The notes: generated from the sequence alone by a model not told the origin. A stretch of 64,000 nt of DNA from Aeromicrobium duanguangcaii (GCF_024508295.1 NZ_CP101990.1:1178001-1242000), one strand, 5' to 3'; counted from the stretch's first letter, positions 45,629 to 55,167 are shown. Numbers and translations: made by a program.

Positions 45629-46453
45629 ATGACCATCGCGTCGTACATCCCGTCCCCGGACCAGGCGGTCTGGCACCTCGGCCCGTTCCCGCTGCGCGCC
45701 TACGCGCTGTGCATCATCGCCGGCGCCGTCGCGGCGATCTTCATCGCCGAGCGCCGGTTCGTCGCGCGCGGCGGCCGCGCCGGGGCCATCGGCGACATCG
45801 CAGTCTGGGCCATCCCCTTCGGGATCGTGGGCGGCCGGATCTACCACGTCATCACCGATGCCGAGCTCTACTTCGGGCCGGGCCGCGATCCGATCGACGC
45901 GCTCAAGATCTGGGAGGGCGGCCTGGGCATCTGGGGCGCCGTCGCCTTCGGTGGTGTCGGCGCCTGGATCGCCTGTCGCCGGTACGACATCGACTTCCTG
46001 AAGATGGCCGACGCGCTGGCCCCCGGGCTGCTCGTGGCCCAGGCCATCGGGCGCTTCGGCAACTACTTCAACCAGGAGCTGTTCGGGAAGCCGACGACGC
46101 AGCCGTGGGGCCTGGAGATCGACCGCCAGTTCCGTCCCGACGGGTACGAGCAGTTCGCCACGTTCCACCCCACGTTCCTCTACGAGGCACTGTGGAACCT
46201 GGCCGCGGCCGTGCTGCTCGTGTGGCTCGACCGCCGCCTCAAGCTCACGCACGGCCGGGTCTTCGCGCTCTACGTCATGCTCTACACGCTGGGCCGCGGC
46301 TGGATCGAGATGCTGCGCATCGACACGGTGAACCATCTCGGCCCGTTCCGCCTGAACGTGTGGACGTCGATCATCGTCTTCTGCGCGGGACTGGCCTACT
46401 TCCTGTGGGCGCGGCGGCGCTACCAGGACGAACCGGCCGACACCCCCGCCTGA
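45629..46453 (+). CDS. lgt: Prolipoprotein diacylglyceryl transferase Lgt
   Basis: A 274-residue, seven-helix membrane enzyme that adds diacylglycerol to the lipobox cysteine. GGRIYHVI, the signature GRFGNYFNQELFGKPT and HPTFLYE are conserved. It abuts trpA, an arrangement common in actinobacteria, and probably shares its transcript. Its substrates include the lipoprotein encoded at 34686-35360. Confidence 0.96.
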   Translation: MTIASYIPSPDQAVWHLGPFPLRAYALCIIAGAVAAIFIAERRFVARGGRAGAIGDIAVWAIPFGIVGGRIYHVITDAELYFGPGRDPIDALKIWEGGLGIWGAVAFGGVGAWIACRRYDIDFLKMADALAPGLLVAQAIGRFGNYFNQELFGKPTTQPWGLEIDRQFRPDGYEQFATFHPTFLYEALWNLAAAVLLVWLDRRLKLTHGRVFALYVMLYTLGRGWIEMLRIDTVNHLGPFRLNVWTSIIVFCAGLAYFLWARRRYQDEPADTPA

Positions 46454-46475
46454 CCGAGGCTGGGACACTGGATCC

Positions 46476-47378
46476 ATGAGCCGTCCCGTGGTCGCGATCG
46501 TCGGCCCGACGGCGTCGGGGAAGACCGGTCTCTCGGTCGCCCTGGCGCAGGAGCTGGACGGCGAGGTCGTCAACGCCGACTCCGTCCAGCTGTACCGCGG
46601 CATGGACGTCGGCAGCGCCAAGGCCACCGTGGCCGAGCGCGGGGGCGTGCCCCATCACCTGCTCGACGTCCTCGAGGTCACCGACGAGGCGAACGTCGCG
46701 CAGTTCCAGCAGTGGGCGCGCGCTGCGATCGACGAGGTCCGCGACCGAGGACGGCTCCCGATCCTGGTCGGCGGCTCGTCGCTGTACGTCCGCGCCGCAC
46801 TGGACCCCCTCGAGTTCCCCGGCACCGATCCGCGGGTGCGCGCGCAGTGGGCGGCGCGGCTGGACGAGGTCGGCGCCGAGGCCCTCCACGGCGAGCTGGC
46901 CCGGCGCGACCCTGCCGCCGCCGCGGCGATCCTGCCCACCAACGGTCGCCGGATCGTGCGGGCCCTCGAGGTCGGCGAGCTGACCGGCCGGCCGTTCGTG
47001 GCCACCATGCCCGAGCCGGTGTCGGTGTACCCGCGGGTCGTGATGATCGGGCTGGACGTCCCGCGCGATGTCCTCGACGCCCGCATCGACGCCCGGGTGG
47101 ACCAGATGTGGGCCGACGGCCTGGTCGACGAGGTCCGGTCGCTGGCGGGGCTGGCCGGATCGCCGACCGCATCACGGGCGCTCGGGTACCAGCAGGTGCT
47201 GGCGTTCCTCGCCGGCGAGATGACCGAGGACGAGGCGCGCGCCGAGACGAAGTCCGGGACGCGACGGTTCGCGCGCCGCCAGGATCGGATGATGCGCAAG
47301 GACCCGCGGATCCACTGGCTGCCCTTCGACGCCCCCGACCTGCTCGCGCGCGCGGTCGCGCTCGTCGAGTCCCCGTAG
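46476..47378 (+). CDS. miaA: tRNA dimethylallyltransferase MiaA
   Basis: A 300-residue enzyme prenylating A37 in tRNAs reading UNN codons. The P-loop GPTASGKT spans residues 10-17, NADSVQLYRGMDVGSAK follows, and the C-terminal region has GYQQVLAFL and TRRFARRQ. GACACT ends six bases before the ATG, a possible weak leaderless -10. Its TAG stop is also the start of the dapF -10 hexamer. Confidence 0.95.
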   Translation: MSRPVVAIVGPTASGKTGLSVALAQELDGEVVNADSVQLYRGMDVGSAKATVAERGGVPHHLLDVLEVTDEANVAQFQQWARAAIDEVRDRGRLPILVGGSSLYVRAALDPLEFPGTDPRVRAQWAARLDEVGAEALHGELARRDPAAAAAILPTNGRRIVRALEVGELTGRPFVATMPEPVSVYPRVVMIGLDVPRDVLDARIDARVDQMWADGLVDEVRSLAGLAGSPTASRALGYQQVLAFLAGEMTEDEARAETKSGTRRFARRQDRMMRKDPRIHWLPFDAPDLLARAVALVESP

Positions 47379-47381
47379 GCT
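47376..47381 (+). promoter_or_regulatory. Leaderless-type -10 for dapF (TAGGCT), overlapping the miaA stop
   Basis: TAGGCT, six bases (GGGCCC), then the ATG at 47388. The first three bases are the miaA stop codon. Confidence 0.55.
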
Positions 47382-47387
47382 GGGCCC

Positions 47388-48200
47388 ATGGAATTCGCGT
47401 GGTTCAAGGGACATGGCACCGAGAACGACTTCGTGGTGCTGCCCGACCATGACGGCACGGTGCACGGAGACCTCGATCCGGCCTTCGTCGCGGCCCTGTG
47501 CGACCGCCGCCGGGGGATCGGCGCCGACGGCGTGATGCGCGTCGTGCGGTGCACCGCGCTGGGCCACAACTCGCCCGCCGAGTGGTTCATGGACTACCGC
47601 AACGCCGACGGCTCGCTGAGCCAGATGTGCGGCAACGGCATCCGGGTCTTCGCCCGTCACCTGCTCGAACAGGGCCTCGTGGAGGGGCCCGAGTTCCCCA
47701 TCGACACCCGCGACGGGCTCAAGTTCCTGTCGGTCGACGGCGACGAGCTCTCGGTCGACATGGGCGCCTGGACCACCGGGACCCACACGAAGGTCACCGC
47801 GAACGACCGCACGTGGGAGGCGCTCGAGGTCCACACCGGCAATCCGCACGCGGTGGCGTTCGTCGACTCCCTGGCCGACGCGGGCACGCTGATCGAGGCG
47901 CCGCACCACGACGAGTCGGTGTACCCCGAGGGCGTGAACGTGGAGTTCGTCCAGCGCATCGCCCCCCAGCACGTCGCGATGCGCGTGCACGAACGAGGCT
48001 CGGGCGAGACCCGGTCGTGCGGCACCGGCGCCTGCGCGACGGCGATCGCCACCGCGAAGGCCGACCGCGAGAGCGGGCCGGCGACCTACCGGGTCGACGT
48101 CCCCGGCGGCACGCTGCACGTGACCGTCTCACCCGACCGCACAGTGCTGACCGGACCGGCCGTGATCGTCGCCGGCGGCACGATGGAGTGGAGCGCATGA
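47388..48200 (+). CDS. dapF: Diaminopimelate epimerase DapF
   Basis: A 270-residue PLP-independent epimerase converting LL- to meso-diaminopimelate. The two catalytic cysteines are Cys81 (SQMCGNGIRVFARH) and Cys211 (GSGETRSCGTGACA). The product feeds lysine synthesis and, in meso-DAP organisms, the wall. The stop overlaps the hflX ATG. Confidence 0.96.
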   Translation: MEFAWFKGHGTENDFVVLPDHDGTVHGDLDPAFVAALCDRRRGIGADGVMRVVRCTALGHNSPAEWFMDYRNADGSLSQMCGNGIRVFARHLLEQGLVEGPEFPIDTRDGLKFLSVDGDELSVDMGAWTTGTHTKVTANDRTWEALEVHTGNPHAVAFVDSLADAGTLIEAPHHDESVYPEGVNVEFVQRIAPQHVAMRVHERGSGETRSCGTGACATAIATAKADRESGPATYRVDVPGGTLHVTVSPDRTVLTGPAVIVAGGTMEWSA

Positions 48201-49612
48201 CCGACCAGAACCGACCCGACGAATCCACCGACCACGAGGTCGACCGCGGTGAGATGGACCTGCAGGACCGGTCCTCGCTGCGGCGCGTCGCGGGCCTGTC
48301 CACCGAGCTGGAGGACATCAGCGAGGTCGAGTACCGCCAGCTGCGCCTCGAGCGCGTCGTGCTGGTGGGGGTCTGGAACGAGGGCACCGTCGAGGACGCC
48401 GAGAACTCGCTGACCGAGCTCAAGGCGCTCGCCGAGACCGCGGGTTCGGAGGTGCTGGACGCCCTGATCCAGCGCCGCCAGAAGCCCGACCCCGCCACGT
48501 ACATCGGCAGCGGCAAGGTCGAGGAGCTCCGCGAGGCGGTCCGCGCCACCGGCGCCGACACCGTCATCTGCGACGGCGAGCTCGCGCCCAGCCAGCTGCG
48601 CAACCTCGAGGACAAGGTCAAGGTCAAGGTCGTCGACCGCGTGGCCCTGATCCTGGACATCTTCGCCCAGCACGCCAAGAGCGCCGAGGGCAAGGCCCAG
48701 GTCGAGCTGGCGCAGCTGCAGTACCAGACCCAGCGCCTGCGCGGCTGGGGCGGCAACCTGTCCCGTCAGGCCGGCGGCCAGGCCGCGGGCGGCGAGGGCA
48801 TCGGTGGCCGTGGCCCCGGTGAGACCAAGCTCGAGACCGACCGCCGCCGCATCCAGGCCCGCATCGCCAAGCTGCGCCGCGAGCTCAAGGAGCTGCGGGG
48901 CACGCGCGACACCAAGAAGGCCGAGCGCCGACGCAACAAGATCCCCTCGGTGGCCATCGCCGGCTACACGAACGCCGGCAAGTCGAGCCTGCTCAACCGG
49001 CTGACGGGCGCCGGGGTGCTGGTCGAGGACGCCTTGTTCGCGACCCTGGACCCCACCACCCGCCGGGCCGAGACGTCCGACGGGCGCGTGTACACGCTCT
49101 CGGACACGGTCGGCTTCGTCCGGCACCTGCCGCACCAGCTGGTCGAGGCGTTCCGCTCGACGCTGGAGGAGGTCGCCGACTCCGACCTGATCCTGCACGT
49201 CGTCGACGGCTCGCACCCCGATCCCGAGGGCCAGATCAGCGCCGTGCGCGAGGTCTTCTCCGAGATCGGCGCCCTGGGCGTGCCCGAGGTCATCGTGATC
49301 AACAAGGCCGACGCGGCGGACCCGCTCGTGCTCAAGGCCCTGCTGGCCCGTGAGCCGCACGCGGTCGTGGTCAGCGCGCGCACGGGGGAGGGGATGGACG
49401 AGCTGCTCAACGCGATCGAGGCCGACCTGCCCGTTCCCGAGGTGCTCGTCGACGCCGTCGTGCCGTACGCGCGCGGCGACCTCGTCAACCAGCTGCACCT
49501 GCACGCCGAGATCGAGGTCCTCGAGCACGTCGCGGACGGCACCCACGTCGTCGCGCGGGCGCACCCCGAGCTGGCCGCCGAGCTGGCCCCGTTCGCGTCG
49601 GCCGACCACTGA
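48197..49612 (+). CDS. hflX: Ribosome-associated GTPase HflX
   Basis: A 471-residue GTPase of the OBG-HflX group that acts on stalled ribosomes. The N-terminal domain has TYIGSGKVEEL and VICDGELAPSQLRNLE; the linker has GGRGPGETKLETDRRRI with a coiled-coil region; the G domain has GYTNAGKSSLLN (near 256), DTVGFVRHLP and NKAD. It overlaps dapF by ATGA and is followed by a compound hairpin. Confidence 0.95.
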   Translation: MTDQNRPDESTDHEVDRGEMDLQDRSSLRRVAGLSTELEDISEVEYRQLRLERVVLVGVWNEGTVEDAENSLTELKALAETAGSEVLDALIQRRQKPDPATYIGSGKVEELREAVRATGADTVICDGELAPSQLRNLEDKVKVKVVDRVALILDIFAQHAKSAEGKAQVELAQLQYQTQRLRGWGGNLSRQAGGQAAGGEGIGGRGPGETKLETDRRRIQARIAKLRRELKELRGTRDTKKAERRRNKIPSVAIAGYTNAGKSSLLNRLTGAGVLVEDALFATLDPTTRRAETSDGRVYTLSDTVGFVRHLPHQLVEAFRSTLEEVADSDLILHVVDGSHPDPEGQISAVREVFSEIGALGVPEVIVINKADAADPLVLKALLAREPHAVVVSARTGEGMDELLNAIEADLPVPEVLVDAVVPYARGDLVNQLHLHAEIEVLEHVADGTHVVARAHPELAAELAPFASADH

Positions 49613-49656
49613 GAGCACAGTGTCGCCGCGGCGCGGCACTGTGGATCGGTGCTCTC
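49611..49656 (+). terminator. Compound stem-loop after hflX
   Basis: An outer 8-bp stem GAGAGCAC/GTGCTCTC starts inside the hflX stop codon and encloses an inner stem CAGTG/CACTG with a GC-rich top. It is the likely end of the dapF-hflX transcript, just before the dinG promoter. Confidence 0.6.
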
Positions 49657-49674
49657 GCGCCTGCGGCGGCCGGG

Positions 49675-49680
49675 TAGCGT
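49675..49680 (+). promoter_or_regulatory. Leaderless-type -10 for dinG (TAGCGT)
   Basis: TAGCGT, six bases (TCCCTC), then the ATG at 49687. No SOS box is seen near it. Confidence 0.5.
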
Positions 49681-49686
49681 TCCCTC

Positions 49687-51636
49687 ATGCCCTCCCGCCC
49701 TGCCGTGACCGACGTCCTGGCCGCCGCGGTCGCCTCCGTGGGCGGCTCCGAGCGACCGGGACAGGTCGCCATGGCCGAGGCCGTGGCCCAGGCGCTGAGC
49801 GACGAGCGACACCTCCTGGTCCAGGCCGGCACCGGCACGGGCAAGTCGCTGGGCTACCTCGTGCCGGCGCTCCTGCACGACAAGCGCGTCATCGTCGCTA
49901 CCGCCACCCTGAACCTGCAGCACCAGCTGGTCGAGCGTGACATCCCGGCCCTCAAGGAGGCCGCGCGGGACACGATGGACACGGTGCCCCACCACGCCGT
50001 CCTCAAGGGCCGGGCCAACTACGCCTGCCTGCACCGGGTGCGCCTGGGCGCGCCGGACGAGCAGGGGATCCTGGTCGAGGTGCCCGAGGGGTCGCTGGGC
50101 GCCGAGGTCGTGAAGCTGCGCGAGTGGGCCGAGGAGCAGGCCGAGGGCGGGCACAACGGCGACCGCGACGGCGCCCCCACCCACGGCGATCGTGCCTGGC
50201 GTCAGGTCAGCGTCACGTCGCGCGAGTGCCTGGGCGCCTCCCGCTGCGAGTACGCCACCGAGTGCTTCGCCGAGCGCGCCCGTGAGGACGCCTCCAAGGC
50301 CCATGTCGTGGTGACCAATCACGCGATGCTCGCGATCGACGCGATCGAGGGCGTGCCGATGCTGCCGGAGTTCGACGCCGTCGTGGTCGACGAGGCGCAC
50401 GAGCTGGCCGCCCGGGTCACCCAGGCGTCGACCGACGAGCTCGATCCCGGCCTCATCGAGCGGGCGGCGCGACGAGCGCGGCCGTATCTCGACGACGGGG
50501 GCACGGCCGACGACCTCAGCGACGCCGCCGATGCCCTCGCCGATGCGCTCACCCACGTCCAGCCGGGCCGGATCGACGCGATCGAGCCTGCTCTGGCCGG
50601 GGCCCTCGCGCTCGTCCGCGACAGCGCCCGCGCCTGCTTCTCGAACTTCACCAAGGAGAAGGGCGAGGACGCCGATCCGGGCCGCCAGCAGGCGCGCAGC
50701 ACGATCGAGGACGTCCGCCTGGTCGCCGAGCGGATGGCCGCAGGTCGCGAGACCGAGGTGCTGTGGCTCGGCGAGGGTCGCAGCGGCCTGCACCTGAAGA
50801 TCGCGCCCATCGACGTCTCCGGCGCACTGCGCGAGAAGCTCTTCGGCGAGAAGACGGTCGTGCTGACCAGCGCGACGCTGACCCTCGGCGGCTCGTTCGG
50901 GCCGGTCGCGGCGTCCCTGGGACTGGACATGCAGGGATCGGACTGGACCGGCCTCGACGTCGGCTCGCCGTTCGACTACACGCGGCAGGGGATCCTCTAC
51001 GTCGCCAAGCACCTGCCGCCGCCGGGCCGCGACGGCGCCGACGCCGAGCAGCTCGGCGAGATCACGGCGCTGATCAAGGCGGCCGGCGGCCGCACACTCG
51101 GGCTGTTCTCGTCCCGTCGCGGCGCCGAGAAGGCGGCCGAGTACGTGCGCGCGTCGCTGCCCGATCTCGATGTGTGGTGCCAGGGCGACGCCCAGCTGCC
51201 CGAGCTGGCGCGCCGCTTCGCCGAGGAGCCCAGCGCCTGCCTGTTCGGCACGCTGAGCCTGTGGCAGGGCGTCGACCTGCCCGGCGACACCTGCACGCTG
51301 GTGATCATCGACCGCATCCCGTTCCCGCGGCCCGACGATCCGCTGAGCAGCGCCCGGCAGCGGCTGGTCGAGAAGCGCGGCGGCAACGGCTTCATGCAGG
51401 TCGCCGCCCAGCACGCGGCGCTCCTGCTGGCCCAGGGCGTCGGACGGCTCATCCGTCGCTCGACCGATCGAGGGGTCGTGGCGGTCCTGGACCCGCGGCT
51501 CGTGACCGCCCGGTACGGCGGCTTCCTGGCCTCTTCTCTGCCTCCGCTGTGGCGCACGACGGACCGGGCCGTGGTCACGGCCGCGCTGCGACGACTCGAC
51601 GAATCGGCGAAGGACGGTAATCAGGCCGCAGTTTGA
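49687..51636 (+). CDS. DinG/XPD-family ATP-dependent DNA helicase
   Basis: A 649-residue superfamily 2 helicase. Walker A is QAGTGTGKS (Lys53), Walker B is VVDEAHEL (near 233). An iron-sulfur domain lies between, with cysteines near 114 (NYACLHR) and 180-195 (RECLGASRCEYATEC). C-terminal motifs are LTSATLTLGG, GLFSSRRGAE, LSLWQGVDLPG and QGVGRLIRR. Such enzymes unwind 5'-overhang DNA and other structures in repair. It sits alone after hflX under its own promoter. Confidence 0.92.
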   Translation: MPSRPAVTDVLAAAVASVGGSERPGQVAMAEAVAQALSDERHLLVQAGTGTGKSLGYLVPALLHDKRVIVATATLNLQHQLVERDIPALKEAARDTMDTVPHHAVLKGRANYACLHRVRLGAPDEQGILVEVPEGSLGAEVVKLREWAEEQAEGGHNGDRDGAPTHGDRAWRQVSVTSRECLGASRCEYATECFAERAREDASKAHVVVTNHAMLAIDAIEGVPMLPEFDAVVVDEAHELAARVTQASTDELDPGLIERAARRARPYLDDGGTADDLSDAADALADALTHVQPGRIDAIEPALAGALALVRDSARACFSNFTKEKGEDADPGRQQARSTIEDVRLVAERMAAGRETEVLWLGEGRSGLHLKIAPIDVSGALREKLFGEKTVVLTSATLTLGGSFGPVAASLGLDMQGSDWTGLDVGSPFDYTRQGILYVAKHLPPPGRDGADAEQLGEITALIKAAGGRTLGLFSSRRGAEKAAEYVRASLPDLDVWCQGDAQLPELARRFAEEPSACLFGTLSLWQGVDLPGDTCTLVIIDRIPFPRPDDPLSSARQRLVEKRGGNGFMQVAAQHAALLLAQGVGRLIRRSTDRGVVAVLDPRLVTARYGGFLASSLPPLWRTTDRAVVTAALRRLDESAKDGNQAAV

Positions 51637-51677
51637 TACCGTGGCCCGGACTCATCGTTCAACTCCTCGGGGATCCC

Positions 51678-53423
51678 ATGCCGTTCCGTCTTCCCTCGCT
51701 CGCTGCTGCCTTCGTGGCGCTCGTCGGGTCTCTCATCGTCAGCATCGCTCCCGCGCAGGCGGCGGGCGGTCTGTCGACCAAGACCTCCGTCGTGGCCATG
51801 AACGGATCGGGCTACGGCTCGGTCTGGGCCCGCTGCACCAAGAAGAAGGCCTGCAAGGGCAACGTCTACGTCGAGGGAGCCGCGTCGCAGAAGCGCAGCT
51901 TCACGGTCAAGGCCCGGTCGGCCCGCTGGGTCACCTTCCGCAACACCAACTGGAAGACGCGCCCCTCGGGCGTGCTGCGGATGAGCGGCGCCTCGCCGAA
52001 GCGCATCCAGCAGGAGGCGCGCGTCGCCTACGGCACCATCTCCGGAACGGTGTCCCGCGCCAGTGGCGCCGGCGCCAGCGGTGTGAAGGTCGAGCTGTGG
52101 CGCATCGGATCGCGCAACCGCAACGTCCTGATCTCCACGGCCACTGATGTCGAGCGCAACGGCGGTCGGTTCTCCTTCCGCGTGGCGATGGGCGCCAACA
52201 ACGGTCCGTCGGCCACGTACAAGCTGCACGTCGTGGGCACCTCCGGTGGCGAGCGCCGCTCGTGGTGGTGGCGCGGCAACGGCACCGGCGGCTTCGCCGG
52301 GGGAGCGCGCGACATGTCGGCGGGCACCTCGATCAAGGTGACCCGCGGCCAGAAGTACCGCTACGTCGCGAACGCGCGCTACGCCTCGATCAAGGGCCAG
52401 GTGCGCAACGGCTCCAAGCCGGTCGCCGGCACCGAGGTCACGATCGTCGGCCGCCCGCCCTACTGGTCCTCCTCCTCGCGCGTGCTGCGCGACCTGGACT
52501 TCATGGCCTGTGCGAACGTCTACGGGCGCACCACCACCAACGGCAACGGCAACTACGAGGTCGGCTTCCTGCCCACGTCCTCCGCGCGCATCTACGCCGT
52601 GAAGCCTGCCGGCAGCCTGTGGTTCGGCTCGGGCGACAAGTCCTGGGGAACGTGCCACGCCGTGGTGAACAACCGCGCCGAGAAGTCCTCCACCAGCCGC
52701 ATGCTGCCGCTGCCCGCCGCCGGCCTGGCGAACCGGGTCCAGAACGTCGGCCGGGGCCGCACCAAGGTCACCGTCGCCGTCGGCGGCTACCAGGGACCGT
52801 CCAGCACGGCCAAGGTCGACCGCTACCTCACCGTCCGTGAGTACGCGAAGGGCCGCACGATCCTGTCCTCGGACGTCGTGCGCGCCGGCTCGGGCCGCCA
52901 GGTCAGCCTGGGCGAGGGCCACTACTGGTTCGAGATCGGCCGCCGCACGGGCTGCTCGGCCTGGTACAAGAGCCGCTACAAGAACAACGACGGCTACTTC
53001 AACGGTCTCGACCGCGGGTTCGAGAAGTGGAAGGCCAAGAACCACAAGATGTACCGCCAGCACTGCCGCGCCTACACGGCCGGCACGTACAAGCTGGTCC
53101 ACGTCAAGGGCTCGTCGATGCGGGTCGTGCTGAAGAACGCCAAGGGCGGGTCCGTCAGCGGCCGCGTCACCGCGAAGAAGGTCAAGCCGCGCACCGAGCT
53201 GATGGTCCGGCTGACCTCGACCGACGGCAAGAAGGTCTACCGCACGGCCATGACCGACGGCGCCGGCAAGTTCAAGGTCACCGGCCTGGCGTCGGGCAAG
53301 TACCGCATCGTGGTGAACGCCGACTCGTGGCGTGGCATCTCGCGCGCGTTCTCCGGCCCGAAGACGGTGACGGTCAAGCGGGGCAAGAACAAGTCCGTGG
53401 GGACGCTGAACTTCCGTCAGTGA
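51678..53423 (+). CDS. Secreted protein with repeated carboxypeptidase-regulatory-like domains
   Basis: I do not recognise this 581-residue protein as a named family. A signal peptide (residues 1-31, ending PAQA-AG) is followed by a basic, Trp/Tyr/Lys-rich exported chain. Three segments look like CarboxypepD_reg/Cna B-type beta-sandwich domains: YGTISGTVSRASGAGASGVKV, YASIKGQVRNGSKPVAGTEV and GSVSGRVTAKKVKP... ending FKVTGLASGKYRIVV. There is no LPxTG or membrane anchor, so it should be free or wall-bound by charge. The ATG at 51678 starts exactly at the signal peptide. The dinG stop is 42 bases upstream. Confidence 0.75.
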   Translation: MPFRLPSLAAAFVALVGSLIVSIAPAQAAGGLSTKTSVVAMNGSGYGSVWARCTKKKACKGNVYVEGAASQKRSFTVKARSARWVTFRNTNWKTRPSGVLRMSGASPKRIQQEARVAYGTISGTVSRASGAGASGVKVELWRIGSRNRNVLISTATDVERNGGRFSFRVAMGANNGPSATYKLHVVGTSGGERRSWWWRGNGTGGFAGGARDMSAGTSIKVTRGQKYRYVANARYASIKGQVRNGSKPVAGTEVTIVGRPPYWSSSSRVLRDLDFMACANVYGRTTTNGNGNYEVGFLPTSSARIYAVKPAGSLWFGSGDKSWGTCHAVVNNRAEKSSTSRMLPLPAAGLANRVQNVGRGRTKVTVAVGGYQGPSSTAKVDRYLTVREYAKGRTILSSDVVRAGSGRQVSLGEGHYWFEIGRRTGCSAWYKSRYKNNDGYFNGLDRGFEKWKAKNHKMYRQHCRAYTAGTYKLVHVKGSSMRVVLKNAKGGSVSGRVTAKKVKPRTELMVRLTSTDGKKVYRTAMTDGAGKFKVTGLASGKYRIVVNADSWRGISRAFSGPKTVTVKRGKNKSVGTLNFRQ

Positions 53424-53455
53424 CCCCGGGGACGGGTGCGGGTGACCGCGCGCCC

Positions 53456-53461
53456 TAGGCT
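53456..53461 (+). promoter_or_regulatory. Leaderless-type -10 for galE (TAGGCT)
   Basis: TAGGCT, six bases (GGAAAC), then the ATG at 53468. The purine-rich spacer could instead serve weakly as a ribosome site on a longer transcript. Confidence 0.5.
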
Positions 53462-53467
53462 GGAAAC

Positions 53468-54436
53468 ATGTCGATTCTGGTGACTGGTGGAGCCGGCTAC
53501 ATCGGGGCTCACGTCGTCCGCGCGCTCGAGCGCGCGGGCCTGGACTCGGTCGTCGTCGACGACCTGTCCAGCGGACATCGCGAGTTCGTGCGGCCGCAGG
53601 TGCCCTTCATCGACCTCAACATCCTCGACACCCAGGCCCTCGTCGAGCAGCTCTCCGAGCACCGCATCGACGCCGTGATCCACCTGGCCGCGTTCAAGTA
53701 CGCGGGGGTGTCGGTCGAGCAGCCGCTGCACACGTGGCGGCAGAACGTCGGCGGCACGCTGAGCCTCCTGCAGGCGATGGCCGAGCTGGGGATCGGCGCG
53801 ATCGTCTTCTCCAGCTCCGCGGCGGTCTACGGCACGACGGACATCGACCTCGTCACCGAGGACACGCCGACCAGCCCGGAGTCGCCGTACGGCGAGTCGA
53901 AGCTGGTGGGGGAGTGGATGATCCGCGACCAGGCCGTGGCCACGGGCCTGCGGCACACGTCGCTGCGGTACTTCAACGTCGTGGGCTCGGGCGAGCCGGA
54001 CCTCTACGACTCCAGCCCGCACAACCTGTTCCCGCTGGTCATCCGCGCGCTGAGCCGGGGAGAGCAGCCGCGGATCAACGGCACGGACTACCCGACGCCG
54101 GACGGCACGTGCGTGCGCGACTACGTGCACGTCGCCGACCTGGCCGAGGCCCACGTGACGGCGGTCCGCCGGCTGCTGGCCGGCGACGAGCTCGAGCCGG
54201 TCTACAACCTGGGCAGCGGCGACGGCGTGTCGGTCCGGCAGATCATGCAGGCCGTCGCGGGCGCGACGGGCGTGGACTTCGATCCGGTGGAGGCGGAGCG
54301 TCGCCCCGGGGACCCGGCGCGCATCGTCGCGTCGGGAGAGCGTGCCACGCGCGACCTGGACTGGAAGATGCGGCACACCCTCGACGACATGGTGGCCAGC
54401 GCCTGGCGGGCGCGGCCTGCGGACGCGACCGCCTGA
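53468..54436 (+). CDS. galE: UDP-glucose 4-epimerase GalE
   Basis: A 322-residue extended short-chain dehydrogenase. The NAD loop is GGAGYIGAHVV (residues 7-17), FSSSAAVYG holds the catalytic Ser/Thr, and Tyr141/Lys145 form YxxxK in SPYGESK. It interconverts UDP-glucose and UDP-galactose for wall polysaccharide. Related epimerases acting on other UDP-sugars cannot be excluded. It converges on lexA. Confidence 0.9.
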   Translation: MSILVTGGAGYIGAHVVRALERAGLDSVVVDDLSSGHREFVRPQVPFIDLNILDTQALVEQLSEHRIDAVIHLAAFKYAGVSVEQPLHTWRQNVGGTLSLLQAMAELGIGAIVFSSSAAVYGTTDIDLVTEDTPTSPESPYGESKLVGEWMIRDQAVATGLRHTSLRYFNVVGSGEPDLYDSSPHNLFPLVIRALSRGEQPRINGTDYPTPDGTCVRDYVHVADLAEAHVTAVRRLLAGDELEPVYNLGSGDGVSVRQIMQAVAGATGVDFDPVEAERRPGDPARIVASGERATRDLDWKMRHTLDDMVASAWRARPADATA

Positions 54437-54445
54437 CGGGTCGGG

Positions 54446-55132
54446 TCAGACCCGGCGCAGGACCGCGGTGACCTTGCCGATGATCTGGGCGTCGGTGCCG
54501 TCGATCGGGTCGTAGGCGGGGTTCTGCGGCAGCAGCCAGACCTGCCCGTCGCGGCGGCTGAGCGTCTTCACCGTGGCCTCGCCGTCGATCATGGCGGCGA
54601 CCATCTCGCCGTTCTCGGCGACCTGCTGCTGGCGGATCACCACGTAGTCGCCGTCGCAGATCGCGGCGTCGACCATCGAGTCGCCCTTGACCTCGAGCAG
54701 GAAGAGCGTGCCGTCGCCGACCAGCGAGCGCGGCAGCGGCATGACCTCCTCCACGCGCTGCTCGGCCAGGATCGGACCGCCGGCCGCGATGCGACCGACC
54801 ATCGGCACGTAGGCCGGCTCGGGAGCGGCGTCGCCGCTGTCGGTCTCGTCGTGGTCGGTGGGGCGGGCGCGCATCGCCGGCTTGGAGTCGGGCAGGTAGA
54901 TCTCCAGGGCGCGCGGGCGGTGCGGATCGCGGCGGATGAAGCCCTTGCGCTCGAGCATCCGCAGCTGGTGCGAGACCGAGGACGTGCTGGCCAGGTCACA
55001 GGCGGCGCCGACCTCGCGCATGCTGGGCGGGTAGCCCTGAGCCTCGATGTGCTCCTTGAGGAACACCAGGATGCGACGTTGGCGCTTGGTCAGGCCGGTC
55101 AGGTCGACCGGTTCGTCCAGGTTCTCGCTCAT
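54446..55132 (-). CDS. lexA: SOS response repressor LexA
   Basis: A 228-residue repressor and self-cleaving protease. An N-terminal winged helix ([29 protein letters not shown]...STSSVSHQL) binds DNA; the C-terminal S24 domain has the Ala117-Gly118 cleavage site (RIAAGGPI), Ser152 (GDSMVD) and Lys189 (EATVKTL). The ATG is six bases after TACCGT, and an SOS box covers the -35 region, so it represses itself. Confidence 0.97.
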   Translation of the reverse strand: MSENLDEPVDLTGLTKRQRRILVFLKEHIEAQGYPPSMREVGAACDLASTSSVSHQLRMLERKGFIRRDPHRPRALEIYLPDSKPAMRARPTDHDETDSGDAAPEPAYVPMVGRIAAGGPILAEQRVEEVMPLPRSLVGDGTLFLLEVKGDSMVDAAICDGDYVVIRQQQVAENGEMVAAMIDGEATVKTLSRRDGQVWLLPQNPAYDPIDGTDAQIIGKVTAVLRRV

Positions 55133-55138
55133 GGGACG

Positions 55139-55167
55139 ACGGTAGCCGGGGTGGGCGGCGCGATCAA
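55139..55167 (-). promoter_or_regulatory. lexA promoter, leaderless type
   Basis: On the minus strand TTGATC (55167-55162), a 17-base spacer and TACCGT (55144-55139) precede the ATG by six bases. The -35 lies within the SOS box. Confidence 0.65.

Noticed and set aside
46464..46469. Leaderless -10 (GACACT) before miaA, and similar GACACT before hisI and CACAAT before the aminotransferase
   Set aside because: Spacing to the start codon fits, but the first base is not T and no -35 is visible, so they are noted only in the gene entries and not listed as promoters.
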